Positions 8,806-18,284 of a stretch of 64,000 nucleotides of DNA are shown in pieces. The notes under the pieces are model-generated. The model made no database searches and had not been told where the DNA came from. It was given only the letters and a program-made list of their open reading frames with translations. The translations under genes and the position numbers were made by a program. Positions within the stretch are counted from its first letter, which is position 1, and each line of letters starts with the position of its first letter. This stretch comes from Rhizobium sp. BK418 (lineage in GTDB: Bacteria > Pseudomonadota > Alphaproteobacteria > Rhizobiales > Rhizobiaceae): the NCBI RefSeq assembly GCF_004341105.1, contig NZ_SLZK01000003.1, positions 310,001-374,000 of the forward strand, in the 5' to 3' direction.

Positions 8806-10344
8806 ATGGACAACACCATCCTAGAAATGCGGAGCATCACCAAGACGTTCCCGGGCGTAAAAGCTCTGGAGAACGTGAACCTCAAGGTTCGCAAGGGTGA
8901 GATTCACGCATTGGTAGGCGAAAACGGGGCCGGCAAGTCGACCCTGATGAAAGTGCTATCGGGCGTCTACCCGACCGGAACTTATGAAGGCGATATCGTC
9001 TATGAAGGCGAGACCCGCCACTTCAAGGTTCTGAAGGATTCCGAAGAAATCGGTATCGTCATCATCCACCAGGAGCTGGCGCTCGTGCCCCTGTTGTCGA
9101 TCGGGGAAAATATCTTCCTCGGCAACGAAAACGCCAAGAACGGCGTCATCAGCTGGGACGAAACGTTCAACCGCACGAAGCAACTGCTCAAGAAGGTTGG
9201 CCTGCAGGAATCTCCGAACACGCTCGTCACCGACATCGGCGTCGGCAAGCAGCAGCTCGTCGAGATCGCCAAGGCGCTGTCGAAGAGCGTCAAGCTGCTC
9301 ATCCTCGACGAGCCGACGGCCTCGCTCAACGAAAGCGATTCCGACGCTCTGCTGACCCTGTTGATGGAGTTCCGCAAGCAGGGCATCACCTCGATCATCA
9401 TTTCCCACAAGCTGAACGAGATCCGCAAGGTCGCCGACCAGATCACGGTCCTGCGCGACGGCATGACCGTCAAGACGCTCGACTGTCACAAGGACGAGAT
9501 CAGCGAAGACATCATCATCAAGAACATGGTGGGCCGCGACCTCGAAGACCGCTATCCGCCGCGTTCGGTGCCGATCGGCGAGACGATCTTCGAAGTCAAG
9601 AACTGGAATGGTTTCCACCAGCAGCACCGCGACCGCCAGGTCCTGCACGATATCAACCTGAATGTCCGAAAGGGCGAGGTTGTCGGCATCGCCGGGCTGA
9701 TGGGCGCCGGCCGCACCGAGTTCGCCATGAGCGTCTTCGGCAAGACCTATGGCCACAAGATCAGCGGCGAGGTCTTCGTCGGCGGCAAGAAGGTCGATAC
9801 ATCGACCGTTCGCAAGGCGATCGACGCCGGTCTCGCCTATGTGACCGAAGACCGCAAACATCTCGGCCTCGTGCTGGGCGAGTCGATCGTCCACAATACG
9901 ACACTCGCCAATCTGCAGGCGGTATCGAATGCCTCTGTCATCGACAGCGTCAAGGAATCACGGGTCGCGGCCGACTATCGGTCCAAGCTGCGTATCCGTT
10001 CCTCCAGCATCTTTCAGGAAACGGTCAATCTTTCCGGCGGCAACCAGCAGAAGGTAGTGCTGTCGAAGTGGTTGTTCTCCGACCCCGATGTCCTGATCCT
10101 GGACGAACCGACGCGCGGCATCGATGTTGGCGCAAAATACGAAATCTATACTATCATCAACCAGCTTGCCGCCGATGGAAAGGGCGTTCTGATGATCTCA
10201 TCGGAAATGCCCGAACTGCTTGGCACTTGTGACCGCATCTACGTGATGAACGAAGGACGCATCGTCGCTGAACTGCCGAAGGGAGAAGCAAGCCAGGAAA
10301 CCATCATGCGCGCTATCATGCGCTCAGGGGAGAAGAAACAATGA
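8806..10344 (+). CDS. gguA: Sugar ABC transporter double ATPase GguA
   Basis: 512-residue tandem ABC ATPase energising the ChvE/GguB importer. The first domain has Walker [10 protein letters not shown] and Walker [11 protein letters not shown]; the second has a degenerate Walker A region [10 protein letters not shown], signature LSGGNQQK and [11 protein letters not shown], the usual pattern for MglA/XylG-type proteins. The ATG at 8806 is chosen over an in-frame TTG at 8779. Its ribosome-binding site is weak. Its stop overlaps the gguB start (ATGA). S. meliloti name: araB. Confidence 0.92.
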   Translation: MDNTILEMRSITKTFPGVKALENVNLKVRKGEIHALVGENGAGKSTLMKVLSGVYPTGTYEGDIVYEGETRHFKVLKDSEEIGIVIIHQELALVPLLSIGENIFLGNENAKNGVISWDETFNRTKQLLKKVGLQESPNTLVTDIGVGKQQLVEIAKALSKSVKLLILDEPTASLNESDSDALLTLLMEFRKQGITSIIISHKLNEIRKVADQITVLRDGMTVKTLDCHKDEISEDIIIKNMVGRDLEDRYPPRSVPIGETIFEVKNWNGFHQQHRDRQVLHDINLNVRKGEVVGIAGLMGAGRTEFAMSVFGKTYGHKISGEVFVGGKKVDTSTVRKAIDAGLAYVTEDRKHLGLVLGESIVHNTTLANLQAVSNASVIDSVKESRVAADYRSKLRIRSSSIFQETVNLSGGNQQKVVLSKWLFSDPDVLILDEPTRGIDVGAKYEIYTIINQLAADGKGVLMISSEMPELLGTCDRIYVMNEGRIVAELPKGEASQETIMRAIMRSGEKKQ

Positions 10345-11552
10345 CGCCGATCAATCAACCCATCGCCGAGCAAGGGCGTGTCGTCTCCATCGGGGACTAC
10401 CTTCGCGGCAACATCCGCGAATATGGCATGTTCATCGCGCTCATCGCGATCATGGTGTTCTTCCAGTTCTCGACCGGTGGTGTTCTCTTCAAACCGCTCA
10501 ACCTGACGAACATCATTCTGCAGAACTCGTTCATCGTCATCATGGCGCTGGGCATGCTGCTGGTCATCGTCGCCGGCCATATCGACCTTTCGGTCGGATC
10601 CGTCGTCGGCTTCATCGGCGCCATCGCCGGCGTGATGACGGTGCAGTGGCACACCAATTACGTTCTTGCAGGTATCGTCTGCCTTGCTCTCGGCGCGCTC
10701 GTCGGCGGCGTCCAGGGGTATTTCGTCGCCTATCACAAGATCCCGTCCTTCATCGTTACGCTTGCCGGCATGCTGGTCTTCCGCGGCCTGACGCTGTTCG
10801 TGATGACGGCTTCGGGAACCGGCACCAGCATCGGTCCTTTCCCTCCCGCTTTCCAGCTGATCAGTATCGGTTTCCTGCCCAACCTTTTCGATATGGGCGG
10901 CATCAACTCGACCTCGATCATTCTGACCGTTATCGGCGCCGTAGCTCTCTTCTACCTGGCGTGGCGCAAGCGCCTGTCGAACGAGAAGCATGGCAACGAC
11001 GTCGAGCCGCTCGGCTTTTTCCTCGCCCAGAATGCGCTCGTCACCTTCGCCATTCTGGCGCTCGGCTATCAGCTGTCGATCTATCGCGGCTTCCCGAACG
11101 TGCTCGTCGTCATGCTGGCCCTGATCGCAGCTTACGCTTTCATCACGCGCCGCACGACGATTGGTCGCCGTATCTACGCCATGGGCGGCAACGAGAAGGC
11201 GACGAAGCTTTCCGGTATCAATACCGAAAGACTGACGTTCCTGACCTTTGCAAATATGGGTCTGCTTGCCGGCCTGGCTGGCCTCATCGTCGCGCTGCGC
11301 CTGAACTCGGCAACGGCCAAAGGCGGCTTCGGTCTTGAACTTGACGTTATCGCAGCGTGCTTCATCGGCGGCGCGTCCGCCCAGGGCGGCGTCGGCAAGG
11401 TGACCGGCGCTGTCATCGGTGCTCTGATCATGGGCATCATGAACAACGGCATGTCGATCCACGGTCTTGGCACTGACTCCCAGCAGATGGTCAAGGGTGC
11501 GGTGCTGCTCGCTGCCGTGTTCTTCGACGTCTACAACAAAAACAAGGGCTGA
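10341..11552 (+). CDS. gguB: Sugar ABC transporter permease GguB
   Basis: 403-residue multi-spanning permease (BPD_transp_2) with the signature [20 protein letters not shown] near the N-terminus and [20 protein letters not shown] near the C-terminus. It overlaps gguA by 4 nt (ATGA), implying translational coupling. It forms the membrane channel of the ChvE-GguA-GguB importer for arabinose/galactose-type sugars. S. meliloti name: araC. Confidence 0.92.
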   Translation: MTPINQPIAEQGRVVSIGDYLRGNIREYGMFIALIAIMVFFQFSTGGVLFKPLNLTNIILQNSFIVIMALGMLLVIVAGHIDLSVGSVVGFIGAIAGVMTVQWHTNYVLAGIVCLALGALVGGVQGYFVAYHKIPSFIVTLAGMLVFRGLTLFVMTASGTGTSIGPFPPAFQLISIGFLPNLFDMGGINSTSIILTVIGAVALFYLAWRKRLSNEKHGNDVEPLGFFLAQNALVTFAILALGYQLSIYRGFPNVLVVMLALIAAYAFITRRTTIGRRIYAMGGNEKATKLSGINTERLTFLTFANMGLLAGLAGLIVALRLNSATAKGGFGLELDVIAACFIGGASAQGGVGKVTGAVIGALIMGIMNNGMSIHGLGTDSQQMVKGAVLLAAVFFDVYNKNKG

Positions 11553-11595
11553 GCGCAGGCTCGACCCACGCATCGCAGTCATATGAAAATTGAAT

Positions 11596-11617
11596 TCCGG
11601 CTCCGGATGGAGCCGGA
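11596..11617 (+). other. Stem-loop between gguB and gguC
   Basis: TCCGGCTCC and GGAGCCGGA form a perfect 9-bp stem around GGAT in the 98-nt gap. No U-run follows, so this looks like an intra-operon stabilising or processing hairpin rather than a terminator. Confidence 0.5.
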
Positions 11618-11650
11618 GCGGCGAAGCTTTGCGATCGCCAAACGAGAAGG

Positions 11651-12655
11651 ATGAAGACCGTGCTTATTTCGCAGATCAAGGGCGCAAGCGGAGAGATCAT
11701 CGTCGCCGTGCGCGAACCGGGTGCCGCCGCCAAGGCCGTCAAGGGCGCCGAGAGCGTCTACGCCCTGGCGATGGAAGCCGCAAACAGCGGCAAATCCCTC
11801 GCCTCCGTCATCGAGGCTCACGGATACGGCGATACCGTCGATCTGGAAAAGGCCTATGCGGAAGGCCGCTTCCTGGCGCCGATCACGCATCCCGATGCCG
11901 CGCATCTGCATCTGACCGGCACGGGCCTGACGCATCTGGGATCGGCTGCGACGCGCGATTCCATGCACAAGAAGACGACCGAGGCGGCAGAGGAAACTCT
12001 GACCGACTCGATGAAGATGTTCAGGATGGGCCTCGAAGGCGGCAAGCCCGCCGCCGGCCAGAAGGGCGTTCAGCCCGAGTGGTTCTACAAGGGCAACGGC
12101 TATGGAGCCGCTGCTCCGGGTGCCCCGCTCGTTTCGCCTTCTTTCGCGCTCGACGGCGGCGAAGAGCCTGAGATGGCCGGCATCTACGTCATCGCCAAGG
12201 ACGGCACGCCGTTTCGTATCGGCTTTGCCCTTTCGAACGAGTTTTCCGATCACGTCACCGAGCGGATCAACTATCTCTACCTCGCCCATTCGAAGCTGCG
12301 CCCGGCAAGCTTCGGCCCGGAAATCCGCATCGGCGTTGCCCCTGAGGATATCCGCGGTGCGTCGCGCATCAAGCGCGGCGACAAGGTGATTTTCGAAAAG
12401 CCGTTCCTGTCGGGCGAAGCGAACATGTCGCACACTTTTGCCAATCTGGAATATCACCATTTCAAATATGGCATCTTCCGCGTACCCGGCGATGTGCATG
12501 TACATATGTTCGGTACTGCGACGCTTTCCTTTGCCGATGGCATCAAGACGGAAGAGGGCGATGTCTTCGAAATCGAGGTGGCCGAATTCGGTCTGCCGCT
12601 GCGCAACCCGCTGAAGATTGCCGCCGAAGAAGAAATCGCCGTCAAGCAGCTCTGA
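11651..12655 (+). CDS. gguC: GguC, FAH-fold enzyme, probable 2-keto-3-deoxy-arabonate dehydratase
   Basis: 334-residue protein; its C-terminal half (about 120-330) is a fumarylacetoacetate-hydrolase fold, with metal-ligand candidates in DGGEEPE and NEFSDH. The same gene order (FAH-fold protein, 2-oxoglutarate semialdehyde dehydrogenase, IlvD-like dehydratase) is seen in the Caulobacter xylX-xylA-xylD set, where XylX dehydrates the 2-keto-3-deoxy acid. That role is therefore inferred here (S. meliloti araD). The AGAAGG motif directly abuts the ATG; an in-frame GTG at 11660 would give a better spacing and is an alternative start. Confidence 0.82.
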   Translation: MKTVLISQIKGASGEIIVAVREPGAAAKAVKGAESVYALAMEAANSGKSLASVIEAHGYGDTVDLEKAYAEGRFLAPITHPDAAHLHLTGTGLTHLGSAATRDSMHKKTTEAAEETLTDSMKMFRMGLEGGKPAAGQKGVQPEWFYKGNGYGAAAPGAPLVSPSFALDGGEEPEMAGIYVIAKDGTPFRIGFALSNEFSDHVTERINYLYLAHSKLRPASFGPEIRIGVAPEDIRGASRIKRGDKVIFEKPFLSGEANMSHTFANLEYHHFKYGIFRVPGDVHVHMFGTATLSFADGIKTEEGDVFEIEVAEFGLPLRNPLKIAAEEEIAVKQL

Positions 12656-12729
12656 TATTCGAGGTCCGGCCGTGTCTTGCGCGCGGCCGGCTCGCCTTTT
12701 GTAAGCGGTAGAGGAGGCTCGTTAAGCCC

Positions 12730-14163
12730 ATGACCATTTATCAAAACCTGATCGCCGGCGAATGGGTCGGTTCGGACGCAACGAAGAATATCAATCCATC
12801 GGACACGAATGAAGTCGTCGGTCTCTATGCCACGGGCAGTGCCGAAGACACCAAGGCGGCGATCGCGGCTGCCAAGGCGGCCTTTCCCGCCTGGTCCCGT
12901 TCCGGCATCTGGGAACGCCACGTCATCCTGAAGAAGGCTGGCGACGAGATCATGGCGCGCAAGGACGAACTCGGCGCTCTGCTCGCCCGCGAGGAAGGAA
13001 AGACGCTGCCCGAGGCGATCGGTGAAACGATCCGCGCATCGCAGATCTTCGAATTTTTCGCCGGTGAAGCGCTGCGCCTGGCAGGCGAGGTCGTTCCCTC
13101 GGTGCGTCCTGGCATCGGTATCGAGATCACCCGTGAGCCGCTCGGCGTCATCGGCATCATCACGCCCTGGAACTTCCCGATCGCCATTCCCGCCTGGAAG
13201 ATCGCTCCGGCGCTCTGCTACGGCAACACTGTCGTCTTCAAGCCGGCCGATCTGGTTCCCGGCTGTTCCTGGGCGATCACCGACATCCTGCACCGCGCAG
13301 GCCTGCCGAAGGGCGTGCTGAACCTCGTCATGGGCAAGGGCTCGGTCGTCGGTCAGGCCATGCTCGATAGCCCTGACATTGCCGGCATCACCTTCACTGG
13401 TTCGACCGGCACGGGAAAACGCGTCGCCACCTCTTCTATCGAGCATAACCGCAAGTTCCAGCTGGAAATGGGCGGCAAGAACCCGATGGTCGTGCTCGAC
13501 GATGCCGATCTGACCGTCGCCGTCGAAGCTGCCGCCAATTCCGGCTTCTTCTCCACCGGCCAGCGCTGCACGGCTTCGTCGCGGCTGATCGTTACCGAGG
13601 GCATCCACGACAAGTTTGTTGCCGCGTTGACCGAGAAGCTGAAGACCATCGTCGTCGACAACGCCATGAAGCCCGGTACCCATATCGGCCCTGTCGTCGA
13701 TGAGCGGCAGCTGAAGACCGATACCGATTATATCGAAATCGGCAAGAAGGAAGGCGCCAAGCTTGCCTTCGGCGGCGAACTGCTCTCGCGCGAAACGCCC
13801 GGCTTCTATCTGCAGCCGACGCTCTTTATCGAGGCGACCAATCAGATGCGCATTTCGCGCGAAGAGATCTTCGGGCCCGTTGTCTCCGTCATCCGCGTCA
13901 AGGATTACGAAGAGGCGCTGGCGACCGCCAACGACACGCCGTTCGGCCTGTCTGCCGGCATTGCCACGACGAGCCTGAAGCATGCGACGCATTTCAAGCG
14001 CAACTCCGAGGCCGGCATGGTGATGGTGAACCTGCCGACCGCCGGCGTCGACTTCCACGTTCCCTTCGGCGGCCGCAAGGGCTCGTCCTACGGCCCGCGC
14101 GAGCAGGGCAAGTACGCCGCCGAATTCTACACAACCGTCAAGACGGCCTACACCCTGGCTTGA
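12730..14163 (+). CDS. 2,5-dioxopentanoate (2-oxoglutarate semialdehyde) dehydrogenase
   Basis: 477-residue NAD(P) aldehyde dehydrogenase. The substrate-binding and cofactor region has ITPWNFPIAIPAWKIAPAL; general base Glu246 lies in LEMGGKN and catalytic Cys280 in STGQRCTAS. The family includes succinate semialdehyde dehydrogenase, but position between gguC and the sugar-acid dehydratase points to 2-oxoglutarate semialdehyde, the last step to 2-oxoglutarate. GAGGAGG lies 12 nt before the ATG. It corresponds to araE in the S. meliloti naming. Confidence 0.88.
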   Translation: MTIYQNLIAGEWVGSDATKNINPSDTNEVVGLYATGSAEDTKAAIAAAKAAFPAWSRSGIWERHVILKKAGDEIMARKDELGALLAREEGKTLPEAIGETIRASQIFEFFAGEALRLAGEVVPSVRPGIGIEITREPLGVIGIITPWNFPIAIPAWKIAPALCYGNTVVFKPADLVPGCSWAITDILHRAGLPKGVLNLVMGKGSVVGQAMLDSPDIAGITFTGSTGTGKRVATSSIEHNRKFQLEMGGKNPMVVLDDADLTVAVEAAANSGFFSTGQRCTASSRLIVTEGIHDKFVAALTEKLKTIVVDNAMKPGTHIGPVVDERQLKTDTDYIEIGKKEGAKLAFGGELLSRETPGFYLQPTLFIEATNQMRISREEIFGPVVSVIRVKDYEEALATANDTPFGLSAGIATTSLKHATHFKRNSEAGMVMVNLPTAGVDFHVPFGGRKGSSYGPREQGKYAAEFYTTVKTAYTLA

Positions 14164-14225
14164 GACGAAGTGCGATAACCCTGATCGTACGAGGCGGTCA
14201 GGGGGTATCCTGAAGGACAGAGATT

Positions 14226-15965
14226 ATGAAGAAGAAAGCAGAATGGCCGCGTAAGCTGAGGTCGCAGGAATGGTACGGCGGCACGAGCCGCGATGTGATC
14301 TATCACCGCGGCTGGCTGAAGAACCAGGGATATCCGCACGACCTGTTCGACGGCCGTCCGGTCATCGGTATCCTCAACACCTGGTCGGACATGACGCCGT
14401 GCAACGGTCATCTGCGCGAGCTCGCCGAAAAGGTGAAGGCAGGCGTTTGGGAAGCCGGCGGCTTCCCGCTCGAGGTGCCGGTCTTTTCGGCTTCCGAAAA
14501 CACCTTCCGCCCGACGGCGATGATGTACCGCAACCTTGCGGCTCTGGCGGTCGAAGAAGCGATCCGCGGTCAGCCGATGGATGGCTGCGTGCTGCTCGTT
14601 GGCTGCGACAAGACCACGCCGTCGCTGCTGATGGGTGCCGCCTCCACCGATCTTCCGTCGATCGTCGTCACCGGCGGTCCGATGCTGAACGGCTATTTCC
14701 GCGGCGAGCGCGTCGGCTCCGGCACGCATCTGTGGAAGTTCTCCGAGATGGTGAAGGCCGGCGAGATGACGCAGGCCGAATTCCTCGAGGCCGAAGCTTC
14801 GATGAGCCGTTCGTCGGGTACCTGCAACACGATGGGTACGGCCTCCACCATGGCTTCCATGGCGGAAGCGCTCGGCATGGCGCTGTCCGGCAATGCCGCG
14901 ATTCCAGGCGTGGATTCCCGCCGCAAGGTCATGGCGCAGCTCACCGGCCGCCGCATCGTGCAGATGGTCAAGGACGACTTGAAGCCTTCCGACATCATGA
15001 CGAAGCAGGCCTTCGAAAACGCCATCCGCACCAATGCGGCGATCGGCGGATCGACCAATGCCGTCATCCACCTGCTGGCCATCGCCGGCCGCGTCGGCAT
15101 CGACCTTTCGCTCGACGATTGGGACCGTTGCGGCCGCGACGTGCCGACCATCGTCAACCTGATGCCGTCGGGCAAGTACCTGATGGAAGAGTTCTTTTAT
15201 GCTGGCGGCCTGCCGGTCGTGCTGAAGCGCCTCGGCGAAGCCGGCCTGCTGCACAAGGACGCGCTGACGGTGTCGGGCGAAACCGTCTGGGACGAAGTCA
15301 AGGACGTCGTCAACTGGAACGAAGACGTCATCCTGCCGGCTGAAAAGGCGCTGACCTCTTCGGGCGGCATCGTCGTCCTGCGCGGCAATCTTGCGCCGAA
15401 GGGCGCGGTGCTGAAGCCGTCTGCCGCTTCGCCGCACCTGATGGTGCATAAGGGTAGGGCGGTCGTCTTCGAGGATATCGACGACTACAAGGCCAAGATC
15501 AACGACGACAGTCTCGATATCGACGAGAACTGCGTCATGGTCATGAAGAACTGCGGTCCGAAGGGCTATCCGGGCATGGCCGAAGTCGGCAACATGGGTC
15601 TGCCGCCGAAGGTGCTCAAGAAGGGCATCACCGACATGGTGCGCATTTCCGACGCGCGCATGTCCGGTACGGCCTATGGCACCGTCGTGCTGCACACCTC
15701 GCCGGAAGCGGCCGTCGGCGGCCCGCTCGCTGTTGTCCGCAACGGCGACATGATCGAGCTCGACGTGCCGAACCGTCGCCTGCATCTCGATATTTCCGAA
15801 GAGGAACTGGCGCTGCGCCTGGCCGAATGGCAGCCGAACCATGATCTGCCGACCTCGGGCTACGCCTTCCTGCATCAGCAGCATGTCGAAGGGGCCGATA
15901 CCGGCGCCGACCTCGACTTTCTCAAGGGATGCCGCGGCAGCGCTGTCGGCAAGGACAGCCACTGA
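14226..15965 (+). CDS. IlvD/Edd-family dehydratase, probable L-arabonate dehydratase
   Basis: 579-residue member of the dihydroxy-acid/phosphogluconate dehydratase family, which uses an iron-sulfur cluster to dehydrate sugar acids. Conserved segments include NTWSDMTPCNGHL, VGCDKTTPSLLMGAAS, SSGTCNTMGTAS and VRISDARMSGTAYGT; the three cysteines in the first three are the expected cluster ligands. It closes the operon and is followed by a terminator. Context says L-arabonate (araF in S. meliloti), but D-fuconate or D-galactonate are also handled by relatives. Confidence 0.88.
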   Translation: MKKKAEWPRKLRSQEWYGGTSRDVIYHRGWLKNQGYPHDLFDGRPVIGILNTWSDMTPCNGHLRELAEKVKAGVWEAGGFPLEVPVFSASENTFRPTAMMYRNLAALAVEEAIRGQPMDGCVLLVGCDKTTPSLLMGAASTDLPSIVVTGGPMLNGYFRGERVGSGTHLWKFSEMVKAGEMTQAEFLEAEASMSRSSGTCNTMGTASTMASMAEALGMALSGNAAIPGVDSRRKVMAQLTGRRIVQMVKDDLKPSDIMTKQAFENAIRTNAAIGGSTNAVIHLLAIAGRVGIDLSLDDWDRCGRDVPTIVNLMPSGKYLMEEFFYAGGLPVVLKRLGEAGLLHKDALTVSGETVWDEVKDVVNWNEDVILPAEKALTSSGGIVVLRGNLAPKGAVLKPSAASPHLMVHKGRAVVFEDIDDYKAKINDDSLDIDENCVMVMKNCGPKGYPGMAEVGNMGLPPKVLKKGITDMVRISDARMSGTAYGTVVLHTSPEAAVGGPLAVVRNGDMIELDVPNRRLHLDISEEELALRLAEWQPNHDLPTSGYAFLHQQHVEGADTGADLDFLKGCRGSAVGKDSH

Positions 15966-15988
15966 TCCAGCCTATTCCGGACTGAACA

Positions 15989-16020
15989 TTGAAAGGCGGG
16001 GCGAGAGCTCCGCCTTTCAA
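15989..16020 (+). terminator. Terminator of the ara/ggu operon
   Basis: TTGAAAGGCGGGGC pairs with GCTCCGCCTTTCAA (14 bp with one G-U, GAGA loop) 23 nt after the dehydratase stop, followed by TTATAT. Confidence 0.75.
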
Positions 16021-16143
16021 TTATATGCCGTGCAGTCAGTATTTGTCGCGAGACTGAGATCTTGGCGGGTTTTGCGACAAACCGCATCGATCAGTGTGCG
16101 GGAGGACGGCCAACGGTAAGGGACTTACCGCATCTGAGCGTTC

Positions 16144-16611
16144 TTATTTCCCCTTTTTCTCCAGGAAATCATGCAGGATCTGTCTTTGCCCCTTGTGCAT
16201 CTTAAACTCCGCTTCCTTGGCGCAAAACCAACCTGCACGGTCGACTTCGGGAAAGACCTCCGTCTTCCCCGAGCGCGGCGGCCATTCCAATTTAAAGGTT
16301 GAACTGAGTTCGACTCTGGGCTCGAAGCCACTTTCGGCTTCCGTGAGCCAGACGATAACGAGCTTTCCGCCAGGCTGCTTGTATTCGCCAAGACGCTCGA
16401 AGGGGCCGGAGACATTGACTCCAAGTTCTTCGAAAGTCTCCCGGCGGGCAGCGGCAAGTTCATCTTCGCCCTCTTCGACAAGACCCTTTGGTATCGACCA
16501 CGCGGCCTCATCCTTTCCCTTCCAGAACGGTCCGCCGGGATGGACAAGCAGCACTTCCACCGCCGTATCTACAGAACGGTAAATAAGGAGCCCTGCGCTT
16601 CGGACAGCCAT
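16144..16611 (-). CDS. Nudix hydrolase
   Basis: 155-residue Nudix-fold phosphohydrolase. The Nudix box GX5EX7REUXEEXGU is complete: it begins GLVEEGE, continues DELAAAR and ends RETFEELGV (about residues 43-65). The preceding WSIPKG is typical of Ap4A/NUDT2-like members, so a diadenosine polyphosphate or related nucleotide may be the substrate; this is only suggested. It is leftward and stands apart from the ara operon terminator. Confidence 0.88.
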   Translation of the reverse strand: MAVRSAGLLIYRSVDTAVEVLLVHPGGPFWKGKDEAAWSIPKGLVEEGEDELAAARRETFEELGVNVSGPFERLGEYKQPGGKLVIVWLTEAESGFEPRVELSSTFKLEWPPRSGKTEVFPEVDRAGWFCAKEAEFKMHKGQRQILHDFLEKKGK

Positions 16612-16626
16612 CGGGGATTCCTGACG

Positions 16627-16647
16627 TTAACCAGGAGAGGTTCTAAA
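16627..16647. repeat. Solo copy of a terminal-repeat motif
   Basis: These 21 nt match 18 of 21 positions of the right terminal repeat of the element at 55858-56114 (core ACCAGGARAGGYTCTAAA). It lies between the Nudix start codon and the stop codon of the small gene to its right; no partner inverted copy was seen nearby. Confidence 0.5.
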
Positions 16648-16846
16648 CAGCCGACGGCGAAACGCGATCGGAAGGTGCCGCTACAAGTTCTGCCATCATT
16701 TCCTTGGCCCGGACGATCGCCGCTTCGTCTTGCATGCCAGGCTCCGCCGACATTCGAACAGTGATCAAGTCGTTTCCTTCGCCCCGGAATTCCACCGTAA
16801 TCGTTCCAGCCGTCGTTCCTGCAACGTTCGTATTTTCCAGCCGCAT
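16643..16846 (-). CDS. Small hypothetical protein
   Basis: 67 residues, soluble, no recognised family; the sequence alternates beta-like (GTITVEFRGEGNDLITVRM) and helical (AIVRAKEMMAELV) segments. A strong GGAGG lies 5 nt upstream of the ATG, which is the main support. Its stop codon falls inside the repeat motif at 16627-16647. Confidence 0.5.
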   Translation of the reverse strand: MRLENTNVAGTTAGTITVEFRGEGNDLITVRMSAEPGMQDEAAIVRAKEMMAELVAAPSDRVSPSAV

Positions 16847-17142
16847 CGCGACCTCCGTTGAATAAGCGTAGCGTTTCTCCGCGAAAATGGATGATGGCGG
16901 ACCTGCCTGACAGTGGCCGAGGCGAACGCGACAGTCTTCATTCTATTCGCCGACGGCCCTGATGGAAATGGTCCGGCGACCAGACGCGATGCACTCCGGT
17001 TCTTCCGGAAGACGAGAGTGCAAGCCAGGGGATTTCCGTCCAAGCGGCTAGCCTATCGTATAGGCGGCCCCACCTTCGAGTATGATACTCGTCGTGACTT
17101 CAATGCAGCTAACTTCTCATCGGACAACCAATGGAGAATTCG
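16847..17142. other. Gene-poor gap
   Basis: 296 nt. A rightward GTG-start reading frame (16913-17146, 77 codons) overlaps the next gene by ATGA, but it lacks a ribosome-binding site and has weak third-position G+C. I see no convincing gene, hairpin or repeat here. Confidence 0.4.
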
Positions 17143-17388
17143 ATGAGAACGAAGTCCGAAGTATCCGAGATGCCGATTTTCCCGCTCTTCGTGATCGGCA
17201 CAACTATGCTCGCAATCATCTTGTATCTGGTCGCTTCCCAAGCGCTACTACCTAAGCTACGCGGAAACCGCGTCTACGTACCGTCGGCCTACGGCGTCTC
17301 GGATGATCTATCTTCGGCGCAGGCCATGGCCACTTCATCCGAGTTTACCTTCGAAAAGCCTAGACACATCGGGGCCGGCGGCCCTTGA
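17143..17388 (+). CDS. Small single-pass membrane protein, unknown
   Basis: 81 residues with one strong membrane helix (PLFVIGTTMLAIILYLVASQ, about 14-33) and a polar tail. The ATG at 17143 has TGGAGA upstream, better placed than the in-frame ATG at 17131. No family recognised; it converges with the transglutaminase gene. Confidence 0.5.
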   Translation: MRTKSEVSEMPIFPLFVIGTTMLAIILYLVASQALLPKLRGNRVYVPSAYGVSDDLSSAQAMATSSEFTFEKPRHIGAGGP

Positions 17389-17447
17389 TCGCGTGTCTGC
17401 CGGGTTTGACGGCCGACCAGTTCGTCCAGGACGAAGCCGCGCTTTTG

Positions 17448-18272
17448 TCAGCTCTGGCTTTGGCTCTGCATCTGGCCGCCGTCCTGGACCTTCACGATGA
17501 CGGACAGCTTTTCGCCCGGCGTGCCGATGCGCATGCCCGAGACCGGCGCGGCGTCACGGTAGCAGAGGCCGGAGGCCGTGCGGACGTAACGGTCATCGGG
17601 GCAGATCTTATTGGCGGGGTCGAAACCGACCCAGCCGAGGCCCGGAATATGAGCCTCGCCCCAGGCATGGGTGGCAGCCTGCTCGACCTTTTCTTCCATC
17701 ATCAGGTAGCCGGAGACGTAGCGCGACGGAATATCCAGTAAACGCGCCGCAGCGACAAAGATATGGGCATGATCCTGGCAGACGCCGCTCTTGTTCTCCA
17801 GCGCCTGTTCGGCTGATGTTTCGGTGCTGCTGGTGCCGGGCTTGTATTCCACCGCCTCGTGGATTGCCGCCATCAGCGCATGCATGCGGGCAAGCGCGTT
17901 CTCGCCGCTTACCTCCTTGATCAGTTCCCTCACCAGCTTGCCGCTCTTCGTCAGCGGCGTCTCGCGCAGGAAGAGCCAGAGCGGGCAGAAGCCGGTGTGA
18001 GGCCCGATAACGCCGTTGCGATCCTCGGTTTCGACCTCGCCTTCCGCGACGATGCGCGTTACCTGCTGCTCGCCTTCCAGCGAGACGAGGTTCACATGGT
18101 TGCCGTACTGGTCGTCATATTCGACTTCGGACTTGGCGCCTTCCACATGCAGCGACCAGTTGATCACGGTCTGGCCCACCGTGGTCGGCGGCGTCAGGCG
18201 CAAGCGCTGCAGGGAAAACTGCGCCGGCTCGTCGTAGCGGTATTCGGTGAGGTGGCTGATTTTCAGTCTCAT
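17448..18272 (-). CDS. Transglutaminase-like cysteine protease-fold protein
   Basis: 274 residues. An N-terminal beta domain (MRLKISHLTEYRYDEPAQFS, the Bact_transglu_N pattern) precedes a transglutaminase core with a full catalytic triad: Cys in SGVCQDHAHIF, His in THAWGEA and Asp in VGFDPAN. The C-terminus is Gln/Ser-rich. It is third in the ATP-grasp / alpha-E / transglutaminase operon, 12 nt after the middle gene. Members may hydrolyse or transfer isopeptide/amide bonds; no substrate is established for this set. Confidence 0.88.
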   Translation of the reverse strand: MRLKISHLTEYRYDEPAQFSLQRLRLTPPTTVGQTVINWSLHVEGAKSEVEYDDQYGNHVNLVSLEGEQQVTRIVAEGEVETEDRNGVIGPHTGFCPLWLFLRETPLTKSGKLVRELIKEVSGENALARMHALMAAIHEAVEYKPGTSSTETSAEQALENKSGVCQDHAHIFVAAARLLDIPSRYVSGYLMMEEKVEQAATHAWGEAHIPGLGWVGFDPANKICPDDRYVRTASGLCYRDAAPVSGMRIGTPGEKLSVIVKVQDGGQMQSQSQS

Positions 18273-18284
18273 GATCTGACCCGC

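Noticed and set aside
16913..17146. 77-codon + strand frame overlapping the next small gene by ATGA
   Set aside because: GTG start without ribosome-binding site, third-position G+C well below neighbours, no family seen.
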